From an uncultured Prevotella sp. (GTDB taxonomy: Bacteria > Bacteroidota > Bacteroidia > Bacteroidales > Bacteroidaceae), in contig CAMOGW010000003.1 of assembly GCA_946614435.1 (NCBI GenBank), forward strand, positions 62,001 to 126,000: DNA of 64,000 nt, written 5' to 3'. Positions 26,169 to 33,723 of the stretch are shown one piece after another; positions within the stretch are counted from its first letter, which is position 1, and every line of letters begins with the position of its first letter. The notes beneath the pieces are model-generated. The model ran no database searches. It saw only the letters and a list, made by a program, of their open reading frames with translations, and was not told where the DNA came from. The translations under genes and the position numbers were made by a program.

Positions 26169-26278
26169 GCGATTTAGGCTATTTCAGTATAAGCAGCTGC
26201 AGCGGATTATGTAATCGGCTATAGCGGACTATATAATCCGCTGCAGCTGCTTATATTCGTTTGGCCTGAATCACCCCT
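26169..26278 (+). repeat. 110-bp nested palindromic element, copy A
   Basis: Two perfectly complementary 22-base arms (26189-26210 and 26233-26254, containing GCAGCTGCAGCGGATTAT) flank a 22-base loop that is itself nearly palindromic around CTATAG. The outer ends are GCGATTTAGG (26169-26178) and CTGAATCACCCCT (26266-26278). Copy B at 41571-41680 is the same length in opposite orientation. The rest of the 354-base gap between surE and the gene remnant at 26365 shows nothing else clear. Confidence 0.9.
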
Positions 26279-26364
26279 GAAACGATGGCGATTCGCTCCC
26301 TGAAATGACTGTAGTGGTCCTTAGATTTCTTTCCTACTTTCTTTTTCGCTCGCGAAGCGGCCTC

Positions 26365-26472
26365 ATGGTCGTATTAAACGTTAACAAAAAAATTTACAAC
26401 TTGAACGGACAGCAAGTAGAGATGCCGCGTAAGGGTCTCTATATTCAGAAAGGTAAGAAAATTGTTAAATAA
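26365..26472 (+). pseudogene. Remnant of the C-terminus of a secreted Prevotella-type protein
   Basis: A 35-codon frame reads VNKKIYNLNGQQVEMPRKG then LYIQKGKKIVK and stop. This matches the conserved C-terminal tail (IYNLNGQRV...KGLYI..GKKVV) found on many secreted Prevotella proteins. No upstream domain survives, so the rest of the gene has been lost. It ends 28 bases before the small peptide gene. Confidence 0.65.
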
Positions 26473-26500
26473 AAAATTTCAATAAATAATGATTACGACG

Positions 26501-26671
26501 ATGAAAAAGATTTATATTGTGCCAAATACGGAAATGATTGAGTTAATGACTCCTTGCACAATTTGCGCTGGGTCAATAGAAATGAATGGCCTCCTTGAAA
26601 ATGGTGGTGATGAATCCGAAAAAACGGAAGGTGACTCTCGTGGTGGCGGCTACTGGGATGATGACTATTAA
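26501..26671 (+). CDS. Small acidic peptide with a CxxC motif (unknown)
   Basis: A 56-residue protein beginning MKKIYIVPNTEMIELMTPCTICAG and ending in a Glu/Asp/Gly-rich tail with a terminal GGGYWDDDY. Bacteroidales genomes contain many small proteins of this plan (MKKxYIxPxxE..., hydrophobic middle, acidic Gly-rich tail) with no established function. An in-frame ATG 12 bases earlier (26489) is possible. It is followed by a strong terminator, so it appears to be an expressed unit. It could be a precursor peptide or a surface-exposed small protein; the sequence alone does not decide. Confidence 0.6.
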   Translation: MKKIYIVPNTEMIELMTPCTICAGSIEMNGLLENGGDESEKTEGDSRGGGYWDDDY

Positions 26672-26702
26672 TCTCTGACCATAACGTCAGCCGAAAGCAA
26701 TC

Positions 26703-26745
26703 GGGCGGCATCACTCTCTCACGGGTGGTGCCGCCTTTCTTCTTC
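26703..26745 (+). terminator. Rho-independent terminator after the small peptide gene
   Basis: GGCGGCATCAC (26704-26714) pairs with GGTGGTGCCGCC (26724-26735) with one G-T pair, followed by TTTCTTCTTCT. Confidence 0.8.
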
Positions 26746-26864
26746 TATTATTTATTCATGGTAAATTCGCGGTCATTCGCGGCCATTCGCGTAGCGCCGC
26801 AGGCGAATAAATATTTTTCCAATCCATTCATGTGAGTAACAATCACCGTTTTTTATTTGCATTA

Positions 26865-26896
26865 TTTGCTTGAATCAGAAATAATCTTTATCTTTG
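26865..26896 (+). promoter_or_regulatory. Promoter of the Rpn-family gene
   Basis: TTTG (26865-26868), 20 bases, TATCTTTG (26889-26896), followed by the ATG at 26917. Confidence 0.7.
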
Positions 26897-26916
26897 CGGC
26901 AAATATTGACGACAAA

Positions 26917-27777
26917 ATGGGAAAATTCATCAACCCCTTCACAGACGTTGGCTTCAAGCGGATTTTCGGACAGGAAATGTCGAAGCCTGTGCTGATAGCT
27001 TTCCTAAACAGTCTGCTGGAGGGTGAGCGCAAGATCATAGACCTGCAGTATCTTGACAAGGAGAAGATTGGAATCTCCGATGGTGACAGGTCGCTTATCT
27101 ACGATGTGCTTTGCAAGACAGACAGCAACGAATACATCATCGTGGAGATGCAGAACAAGAGCCAGCCTTTCTTCAAGAACCGCTCTATCTACTATGTGTC
27201 ACGCTCCATCATAGAGCAGGGCGAGCGGGGGGCAGGGTGGAGCTACGACATCAAGGCGGTTTACCTGGTTGCCTTTCTGAACTTCCACATAAAGGGGTTG
27301 GAAGAGAAGTTCCGTACCGACGTGGGGTTGATGGACATGCAGCAGCTGACGCTGTTCAGCGACAAGGAGCGAATGATATTCCTTCAGTTGCCGTACTTCA
27401 CGAAGGAGCTGGAAGATTGTGACACTATTTTTGAACGATTCATTTACATATTGAAGCACATGGATATTTTACAGAGAATGCCGTTTCTTGCGCAAGATGC
27501 CGTCTTCAAGCGTCTGTCTGAGATAGCCGAGGTAGCATCGTTGTCGAAGGAGGAACGCCAAGCTTATGACGAGAACCTGAAGCATTACCGCGACACGATC
27601 GCCGTGATGCAGGGCCAGTATCTGGAAGGTGAAGAAAAGGGTCGTGCCGAAGGCCGTGCTGAAGGTCGTGCCGAAGGTCGCATGGATGTAGCAAGACAGC
27701 TAAAGCTGATGGGACTCTCAGTTGAAGACATTGCTAAAGCCTCAGGTCTATCTATAGAAGAAGTAGAGCGACTATAG
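26917..27777 (+). CDS. Rpn-family recombination-promoting nuclease / PD-(D/E)XK transposase-like protein
   Basis: A 286-residue member of the Rpn (PDDEXK) family. It begins MGKFINPFTDVGFKRIFGQE, the usual start; the nuclease core has DVLCKTDSNEYIIVEMQNKS, where Asp, Glu and the following polar residues form the PD-(D/E)XK centre; the C-terminus carries tandem GRAE units and the tail LMGLSVEDIAKASGLSIEEV. Rpn proteins in Escherichia coli promote RecA-independent recombination and some act as phage-defence nucleases. The start at 26917 is preferred over an upstream ATG since it lies behind the promoter. The GRAE repeat is encoded by a 12-bp tandem repeat that could vary in number. Confidence 0.9.
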   Translation: MGKFINPFTDVGFKRIFGQEMSKPVLIAFLNSLLEGERKIIDLQYLDKEKIGISDGDRSLIYDVLCKTDSNEYIIVEMQNKSQPFFKNRSIYYVSRSIIEQGERGAGWSYDIKAVYLVAFLNFHIKGLEEKFRTDVGLMDMQQLTLFSDKERMIFLQLPYFTKELEDCDTIFERFIYILKHMDILQRMPFLAQDAVFKRLSEIAEVASLSKEERQAYDENLKHYRDTIAVMQGQYLEGEEKGRAEGRAEGRAEGRMDVARQLKLMGLSVEDIAKASGLSIEEVERL

Positions 27778-27825
27778 GCTCCTGGTATTATGATTACTAT
27801 CGTATATTGATTGCTATATATAGTT

Positions 27826-27898
27826 ATCTGCTCCATCTGCTCCCTGTGTAAGCGATTGTCAATCAATTGGTTGCATATTGGGAGCAGATGGAGCAGAT
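27826..27898. repeat. 19-bp perfect inverted repeat between convergent genes
   Basis: ATCTGCTCCATCTGCTCCC (27826-27844) and its exact complement (27880-27898) are separated by 35 bases. Each arm is itself a tandem ATCTGCTCC repeat. It lies between the Rpn gene and the thioesterase gene, both ending here, and could serve as a bidirectional transcription end, though no T-run follows. Confidence 0.75.
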
Positions 27899-27927
27899 GT
27901 ATTGAAAACTTTATGTGTATAGAGCGA

Positions 27928-28368
27928 TTAGAACTGTTCACCCTCCTCAGGCTCTAACCATTGTTGCTGCCAGCGCAGGAAGTAGTCGGGCTTGTCGAGC
28001 ATGAGCTGGCCATCGGGGGTGATGAAGAGCTGGGTGGTGCGACCAGTGCAGCAAAGTGTATGGTCACGCTCGCGATAAACCTCGAACTCATAGTCGAGAC
28101 GGGCTCCTAAGTGATGGACGTAGCGCGTGTGAATCTCAGCCACATCGTTAATTTCGAGCGGGGCCAAGTAGTGGGCGTGCATGTCGTAGATGGGGGCATA
28201 GATGCCTTCACGCTGCATGTCGGCATAGCCAATGCCTGGATAGTGGCGACCAAACGATTCGCGACCGTCCTCAAAATAGGTGACGTATGAGCCGTGCCAA
28301 ACACGGCACATGGAATCGATCTCACTGAACTTCACCGCGACACGGCAGATGTCGGAGAGTTGTTTCAT
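27928..28368 (-). CDS. Hotdog-fold acyl-CoA/acyl-ACP thioesterase (4HBT family)
   Basis: A 146-residue hotdog protein with the family pattern of an early Asp in SEIDSMCRVWHGSYVTYFEDGRE, then PLEINDVAEIHTR and a C-terminal GQLMLDKPDYFLRW. Such thioesterases cleave acyl-CoA or acyl-ACP thioesters. It is the last gene of the lipid/polyene cluster and overlaps the LolA-like gene by 4 bases. Its likely role is release or editing of the acyl chain made by the neighbouring ketosynthase and carrier protein. Homologous genes occur in aryl-polyene clusters. Confidence 0.85.
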   Translation of the reverse strand: MKQLSDICRVAVKFSEIDSMCRVWHGSYVTYFEDGRESFGRHYPGIGYADMQREGIYAPIYDMHAHYLAPLEINDVAEIHTRYVHHLGARLDYEFEVYRERDHTLCCTGRTTQLFITPDGQLMLDKPDYFLRWQQQWLEPEEGEQF

Positions 28369-28970
28369 TTGAACTTGAAATCAGTGAACTGATAGTCGGT
28401 GTAGTTGCCCTTGCGCTCGTTGAAACGGAGTGACTTCAGAGCCGATGTCTTGCTGTCGATGGTGAGCACGAACGATGTGAACATCATGTGGCGTTCTTCT
28501 TTCTTGTTGGCTGGGGTGGGCGTGATACTGATCACGATGTCGGAGCCCTGCTTGGTGAGGGTAAGGTCAGGATATTTCGAGAAATCGGTGCCGCCACCGG
28601 CAAGAATGCTCTCAAACACAGCCTGGAATGTGCGGAACTGTGAGCTGGCCTGACTGGAGGCAAGGTGCTTCTTACCTTTAGTCACCATCGTGAACTTGCT
28701 GCCTTCCATGATAAGCTGATCGTGAGAGACCTTCTTCTTGTCGTTGGCCACTACGTCGATGCACACGTAGTTTGGCTTCCTCAAGGTGAGTGTGCCTTGG
28801 CTCACGACATCTTTCGTCATGGCGGTGTTGTGCTTAGAGCGTGTGACCGTGGCGGTGGCGCTGCTGGCACTCTTATACTTCAGTACTGCCTTCTGGAAGT
28901 CGGCATTCTGGGCAAGACCTGTCGTTGACAGGCCCAGTGTAAATGCTAAGAAAAGAAATAGTCGTTTCAT
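28365..28970 (-). CDS. LolA-like periplasmic outer-membrane lipid carrier
   Basis: A 201-residue exported protein (signal peptide LFLFLAFTLGLSTTGLAQ) with the LolA-like fold pattern: alternating strands, SSQFRTFQAVFESILAGG in the middle and LTIDSKTSALKSLRF near the end. Within such clusters LolA-like proteins are thought to move the lipid product across the periplasm to the outer membrane together with the MMPL exporter. It lies between the FAD enzyme gene (37 bases upstream) and the thioesterase gene (4-base overlap). It is distinct from the housekeeping lipoprotein carrier, judging by context. Confidence 0.82.
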   Translation of the reverse strand: MKRLFLFLAFTLGLSTTGLAQNADFQKAVLKYKSASSATATVTRSKHNTAMTKDVVSQGTLTLRKPNYVCIDVVANDKKKVSHDQLIMEGSKFTMVTKGKKHLASSQASSQFRTFQAVFESILAGGGTDFSKYPDLTLTKQGSDIVISITPTPANKKEERHMMFTSFVLTIDSKTSALKSLRFNERKGNYTDYQFTDFKFK

Positions 28971-29007
28971 CTTGTGTTCTTGTTTTTTTTGTTTTGTTAT
29001 GATGTTG

Positions 29008-30477
29008 TTATTGCAATCCCTGCCATTTCTTCATGAGTGTTGAACTGGTGAGGAAAGCTGTCTGAGTAACTCCTTCAATGCCGTGCATGATGAGATTCTG
29101 TCCCGTGAGCAGAAGATTAGGGATGGTCGTCACGGGAGGAATGATGTTGAACATGGGTGTGTGGTAATCCTTGCGGATGCCATAGGCTGAGCCTTTAGGC
29201 GTGAGCGTGTAGTCACGGTAGGTGAGGGGAGTGCTCACGTAGCATTCGTCCACCATGTGTGACAATCCTGGCATGCAATGTTCGGCCAGTTCTATGCATT
29301 CATTGGCTAACCGTTTCTTCAGGTCTTTATAGTCCTGTCCGCGCTTACCTATAGTGGTGTTGGTCCAAGGCTCGAACAGTTGCCACTGTACGGGCGTGAG
29401 CAGGTCTATCTGTTCAGCAAACGTACCCTGTTCGGGAGTACGATAGCTAATCATGAGACCGTTGATGATATAGGGCGAATCAGGACGGTTGATTTCCCAT
29501 ACGTCGCGATCGCGATAGACAAACTGGTTGTAGTTGGCGTATGGCAGGCTCTCCGGACGCAGGCGCAACGACACGGTAAGGAATCCACACGTGTTCTTGG
29601 AACTCGTCATGCGTCTGCGGAAAATGGGCTTTATCAGCTGGCTCTGCTTGACAAGATCGAGAGTGATAGCAGGATGGGCATTGCTGATGAAGAAGCGGCC
29701 CTCATAGGTCTCGCCGTTCGTGCAGCGGGCTGCCACCACTTGACCGTCGCGCTCAATGAGCTCTTCTACCTCCGAGCGGCAAAGGACTTCACCGCCGTAT
29801 TGGCGAATGTCGTTGACGAGTGAGTGCACGAGCTGGTTGCCGTCGCCACGGAGTCGCCAGCTGCTCTCAATGTAGCTGGCATTGGCATGGGCAAAGACGA
29901 AGAGGGGAAGCGACTCCTTGCGCAGCTCCATGTTCTGAGCCGTGCCGGATATGACATCAATCAGCAATGGATTGCTGAAGGTGCGGTTCAGAAAATTCCA
30001 TGCCCCCTCTTCTATCAGGGGAGCAGCATTCTCCATGTCGTGAACATTAAGGCTCTTTTTCAGTATATCGGCATAAGCACGCAAGCCTTGTCGCTCTTCT
30101 GGAAAATCAGCTGCCAGGGTATCAATGAAGTGGTCGAATCCTTCAGCTATATGGTAGTTGCGCCCCTCGATGAACACACGGTTAAATCCGTCGGCATCCA
30201 TTCGTTGCCACGGCAGGTTGAGCAGGTTCAACTGCTTGAACTTCTCGTGCAGGGCTTGTCCTTCGGCCAGTCCGCCTACATAGTGTAAGCCCGTGTCATA
30301 CCAGAGCGACTTTGTTCCGGCAGGGGCTGATGCGCTACGGCGTGGATAGCTCTGCATGCATCCGCCCGGCTGCACTTCACGTTCCAGCACGAGCACACTC
30401 ATGCCCTGACGTGAGAGAATGTGGGCACACTCCAGTCCACCCAGTCCGCTGCCAATGATGATAACGTCGTATTTCAT
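29008..30477 (-). CDS. FAD-dependent oxidoreductase of the phytoene desaturase/retinol saturase type
   Basis: A 489-residue flavoprotein with an N-terminal dinucleotide-binding fold (VIIIGSGLGGLECAHILSRQ), VLEREVQPGGCMQSY, and a C-terminal TGQNLIMHGIEGVTQTAFLT flavin-binding block as in CrtI/CrtISO-like enzymes. Relatives desaturate, saturate or isomerise polyenes. In this cluster it would act on the conjugated or acyl chain built on the carrier protein. It is separated from the MMPL exporter gene by 6 bases, so cotranscribed. Exact substrate is inferred only from context. Confidence 0.87.
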   Translation of the reverse strand: MKYDVIIIGSGLGGLECAHILSRQGMSVLVLEREVQPGGCMQSYPRRSASAPAGTKSLWYDTGLHYVGGLAEGQALHEKFKQLNLLNLPWQRMDADGFNRVFIEGRNYHIAEGFDHFIDTLAADFPEERQGLRAYADILKKSLNVHDMENAAPLIEEGAWNFLNRTFSNPLLIDVISGTAQNMELRKESLPLFVFAHANASYIESSWRLRGDGNQLVHSLVNDIRQYGGEVLCRSEVEELIERDGQVVAARCTNGETYEGRFFISNAHPAITLDLVKQSQLIKPIFRRRMTSSKNTCGFLTVSLRLRPESLPYANYNQFVYRDRDVWEINRPDSPYIINGLMISYRTPEQGTFAEQIDLLTPVQWQLFEPWTNTTIGKRGQDYKDLKKRLANECIELAEHCMPGLSHMVDECYVSTPLTYRDYTLTPKGSAYGIRKDYHTPMFNIIPPVTTIPNLLLTGQNLIMHGIEGVTQTAFLTSSTLMKKWQGLQ

Positions 30478-30483
30478 AGCGTT

Positions 30484-32994
30484 CTATTTTTTCTGCATCC
30501 AGCGGTAGATGGCCGGTTGCAATACATAAGATAGTACCACGGCTGAGACCATGCCCACCAGTGTGGCAAAGCCTACGGAGTGGATGGCTGGGTGACGAGC
30601 CGTGAGCATGGAGCCAACTGTCACCATCAGGATGATGGCACTGAAGAAGATGGCTGTCTTGTGATAGGTGAGCTGCGAGCTGTTGCTGGTCAGACCGTTC
30701 ATCACGAAGATGCTATAGTCAACTCCGATACCGAAAATAAATGTTGAGATGATGATGTTGATGAGGTTGAAGCGCATGCCGAAGATGTTCATGGCACCCA
30801 GCACGATGAGCCAGCTTAGCAGGATGGGGGCGAAGCTCAGCAGCGCCAGCTTCAGATTGCGGCCCCAGAGCAACCGTCCGCTCTCAGAACGATAATGATA
30901 GCTCAGCAACAGCACTGCGAACACAAAGAGCATCGAAATCCATTGCAGGATATTGAAGTCGTTGTTGAGCTGTCGGAGTGTATCGGTCGTATAATAATAG
31001 GTGTCAATCACCAGCAGGTGAGGCTCCTTTGCGATGGCGTTGCAGATGCGCATGTAGTCGCTGTTGCTGTCACTCAGCATCTCGTCTTTCTTGAAACGAA
31101 CCGAAGTGAAGCACATAAACTCGCCATTGTAGCTCTGCTCCATGAGGGTTGACAGGTAGCCGTTAGGGATGAGGTCGGCCTCGTAGAGTGCATCGGGCTC
31201 ATACTCAGCAGTTGCCAGATCGAAGAAGGACTCAAATCCTTCTGGAGAAAGGTCGGCTTTCGGTGCCGTGCGAGCAATGAGTGACTTGGCCAGTGCCAGT
31301 CGCTCGTCGGTCCAATAGGCTTTCCAGGCATCAATGCGCTCCTGCTGCTTCTGTAAGGGTACCAGGGCCAGGTCGGTCTTGGTGTAGCCTCTCACCAGTC
31401 CAAGCTGCTGCAGGGAGTCGAGCTTCTGTTTTAGCAGGCCAAAGTTCTCAAGCGCTTCTTCCATCGTAGCGCCTGAGCTGGCAAAATAGGCTGACTGGCT
31501 GTCCGTGCTCTTGGTCTTCTCCTTGAGCAGTTTCTCTGAGCCTATGACATTCTTGGGCATGTATCCCAAGTTGTGCATATTCACGTCAAACTGTGTGCCA
31601 CGGGTGATGTAAGCTCCGATGCAGACCAGAATCAGCACCGTCAGCAGTGCGATGAGCGGACGTTTGCGGTCGAACGGATAGTTGTTGACGCGGTCAATCA
31701 GGGCAAAGGCGCGATGGTTGATCTTATTGTGCTCAGGGCGCAGCAGCTGGGGCAGGAACACCAGACTGAAGAATACAGTGCCTATGATGGCAAAGGAGGC
31801 AAACAGTCCGAAGTCGCGCAGCAGATCGGTCTGAATGAAGATGAGGCCCATGAACGAACCGATGGTAGTCACACAGCCTAACAGCACGGGTTTCACCTGG
31901 TCGCGAAGCACCTGCTCTGGATTGTTTACATACTTGAAGTGGGTGAGCACATGCAGTACATAGCTCAGTGCCACGCCCAGCACGATGGCTCCGATAGCGA
32001 GTGCCAGCAGCGAGAACTGATCCTTGATGCTGTACATGATAGACAAGCCGAACAACGTGCCAAATGCTACTGGCAGCACCAACAGGGGAATGGTGTCCCA
32101 GTTGCGGAAGCAAATCATGATGAACAGCAATACCAATATCAGCGAGCTGGTAATGGTCTTGGTCAGGTCGTTCTTGATGGTCGTGGAGTTATAGAAGCCG
32201 AGGGCTGGTGCTCCATGATAGCTGATGCTGACATCGGGATAGGCTGAGCTGAATTCCTCGATGAGCTGATTGATGGTGACGAACATCGCAGCGCCCTGTC
32301 CTGTGTTCGTTGATGAGAAGCGGGGCGTGATGAAAGCTAAGCACACCGTAGAGTCGGGCACGAAGAAATGACCGTCAATGGTCTGATAACTGCCTGTTCC
32401 TGCAGCCATCACGGGCTTCAGCTGTTCTGCCAGGATGTTGCGCATACCCAGTGGGTCCATCTGAATGAGCTCTGGCATCTGTTCGCCGATGGGACTCGTC
32501 AGATCCTCTCTGTTCTGCAGCATCTGTCGCTCCATGTGCTCCACGGTGAACAGCGTGTCCATCGAAGCATAAATGGCAGTGTCGATATAGGCCGGCAGAT
32601 GGTCGGTGAGATAGCTCACGGCTTCGGGAACGAGCTCCTCGGGCAACTGATAGAACACATCGCCCACGGTCACGGTGTCGCGTGCCAGCAACGAGTCAAC
32701 GAAAGCATCGCATGCTTCGATGAGCATTCCCGTTGCCTCCTCTTTATCGCCTTGCCAACCATCGGCTAAGCTGAATAGCAGAAATGTTTTGTCCTTGATG
32801 CGCAGGTCAGCAAAAGCCAGCTTCGTGGTACCGTCCTCGTTCTTCGATGACGGCATGAGCTTGTTGATGTCCTCTTCCAGATGGATGCGCGTGGCAAAAT
32901 AGCCTAAAAAACAAAACAGAAACACCATTAAGACCCAATAGACGACCCGATGTTTCTGAAAGAACCGATAGATGGCAATGCAGATGTCTGTCAT
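30484..32994 (-). CDS. MMPL/RND-family lipid exporter
   Basis: An 836-residue inner-membrane protein with the RND-type plan: one N-terminal helix (VYWVLMVFLFCFLGYFATRI), a large periplasmic domain, a first set of five to six helices (about 275-420), a second periplasmic domain and a second helix set (about 680-830). The motif GIGVDYSIFVMNG in the second set and GAIVLGVALSYVLHV in the first match MMPL-type proton-driven lipid exporters. Its start overlaps the stop of the dehydratase-like gene by one base. It probably exports the finished lipid from the inner membrane to the LolA-like carrier. Confidence 0.88.
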   Translation of the reverse strand: MTDICIAIYRFFQKHRVVYWVLMVFLFCFLGYFATRIHLEEDINKLMPSSKNEDGTTKLAFADLRIKDKTFLLFSLADGWQGDKEEATGMLIEACDAFVDSLLARDTVTVGDVFYQLPEELVPEAVSYLTDHLPAYIDTAIYASMDTLFTVEHMERQMLQNREDLTSPIGEQMPELIQMDPLGMRNILAEQLKPVMAAGTGSYQTIDGHFFVPDSTVCLAFITPRFSSTNTGQGAAMFVTINQLIEEFSSAYPDVSISYHGAPALGFYNSTTIKNDLTKTITSSLILVLLFIMICFRNWDTIPLLVLPVAFGTLFGLSIMYSIKDQFSLLALAIGAIVLGVALSYVLHVLTHFKYVNNPEQVLRDQVKPVLLGCVTTIGSFMGLIFIQTDLLRDFGLFASFAIIGTVFFSLVFLPQLLRPEHNKINHRAFALIDRVNNYPFDRKRPLIALLTVLILVCIGAYITRGTQFDVNMHNLGYMPKNVIGSEKLLKEKTKSTDSQSAYFASSGATMEEALENFGLLKQKLDSLQQLGLVRGYTKTDLALVPLQKQQERIDAWKAYWTDERLALAKSLIARTAPKADLSPEGFESFFDLATAEYEPDALYEADLIPNGYLSTLMEQSYNGEFMCFTSVRFKKDEMLSDSNSDYMRICNAIAKEPHLLVIDTYYYTTDTLRQLNNDFNILQWISMLFVFAVLLLSYHYRSESGRLLWGRNLKLALLSFAPILLSWLIVLGAMNIFGMRFNLINIIISTFIFGIGVDYSIFVMNGLTSNSSQLTYHKTAIFFSAIILMVTVGSMLTARHPAIHSVGFATLVGMVSAVVLSYVLQPAIYRWMQKK

Positions 32995-33413
32995 TACTGA
33001 ATGAAAATCTTTAGTTTGATGTTGGCAATTTGTTCTTCACCGATGCGGCTCTCGCCGTCAGCCAGCGTTACGTTTCCGAATGTCATGCCGAAACGGATAG
33101 TAGTTTTAATCTTTTCACCCACCAGCGGACGGCGCTCACAGCTGAATCGCTTCACCTCGCCGATGATGCCCACAGGCGGTTTGTCGCTGGAGTCAGACAT
33201 CAGGGTCTTGTATCCAGCCAAAGCCGAGGCCGACTGAGCCATGTGCTCAATCAGCCCCGTCTCGGACAATTCGTTGTCGTCTATGACGAAATAGTTGTTA
33301 TAGCTCACCGTGAGGCTTGTTTGGCAACTGTTCTCAGTGAAGTCTGTTGCCTCGTCAACCATGATGAATGGCTTGCGCTGCGGAATGAGCTTTAGGATTT
33401 CCTTACCCCTCAT
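32994..33413 (-). CDS. 3-hydroxyacyl-ACP dehydratase-like hotdog protein
   Basis: A 139-residue FabZ/ApeP-like hotdog protein: IPQRKPFIMVDEATDF at the N-terminus and LIEHMAQSASALAGYKTL on the central helix (Glu56 corresponds to the FabZ/ApeP acid). Odd points are Gln12 in place of the usual His of PHRxPF and a segment NNYFVIDDNELSETG where FabZ has GHFPxxPxxPG with the catalytic His. It may therefore use a different mechanism, or act as a chain-length or scaffolding partner. It overlaps the acyl carrier protein gene by 4 bases (ATGA-type) and the exporter gene by 1. Confidence 0.8.
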   Translation of the reverse strand: MRGKEILKLIPQRKPFIMVDEATDFTENSCQTSLTVSYNNYFVIDDNELSETGLIEHMAQSASALAGYKTLMSDSSDKPPVGIIGEVKRFSCERRPLVGEKIKTTIRFGMTFGNVTLADGESRIGEEQIANIKLKIFIQ

Positions 33414-33661
33414 GCCTGCTCCTTGAGGTGCTCTTCAATGTAATCGTAGAGATCGTTGAAGGTCTTGATCTTAGGCAGGTCACTCATTGGCACCTGAATC
33501 TTGTAGGTGTACTGGATGATAGCTACGAGGTCAACGAGGCTGAGACTGTCGAGTGACAGAGTTTCCTTCACGTTGTCCTCAGGCTTAAAGTTGCTGTCAG
33601 CCACTTCGAATTCCTCAGCCAATACGCTGTTCACTTGTTCAATAATTTCTTCACGTGTCAT
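33410..33661 (-). CDS. Acyl carrier protein of the lipid/polyene cluster
   Basis: An 83-residue acyl carrier protein with the phosphopantetheine attachment site Ser39 in the DSLSLVDL motif (LSLDSLSLVDLVAIIQ). Helices I-IV can be followed, and the overall charge is acidic. It differs from a housekeeping ACP by its position between a ketosynthase gene and a dehydratase-like gene, with no fabF-acpP-rnc context. It should carry the growing chain as a thioester. The phosphopantetheinyl transferase must be encoded elsewhere. Confidence 0.93.
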   Translation of the reverse strand: MTREEIIEQVNSVLAEEFEVADSNFKPEDNVKETLSLDSLSLVDLVAIIQYTYKIQVPMSDLPKIKTFNDLYDYIEEHLKEQA

Positions 33662-33723
33662 AATTGTGTCTTGTTTAATTAGTTTTGTTTCCTATTGAAA
33701 TAAATAAGTCTCGTTTTTTTTGA

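Noticed and set aside
26169..26278. Copy A as a simple Rho-independent terminator
   Set aside because: No T-run follows the stem on either strand, the element lies on the promoter side of surE, and an identical-length copy with conserved ends exists elsewhere.
26380..26472. Functional type IX secretion substrate gene
   Set aside because: Only the C-terminal tail remains; without upstream domains it cannot be an intact secreted protein.
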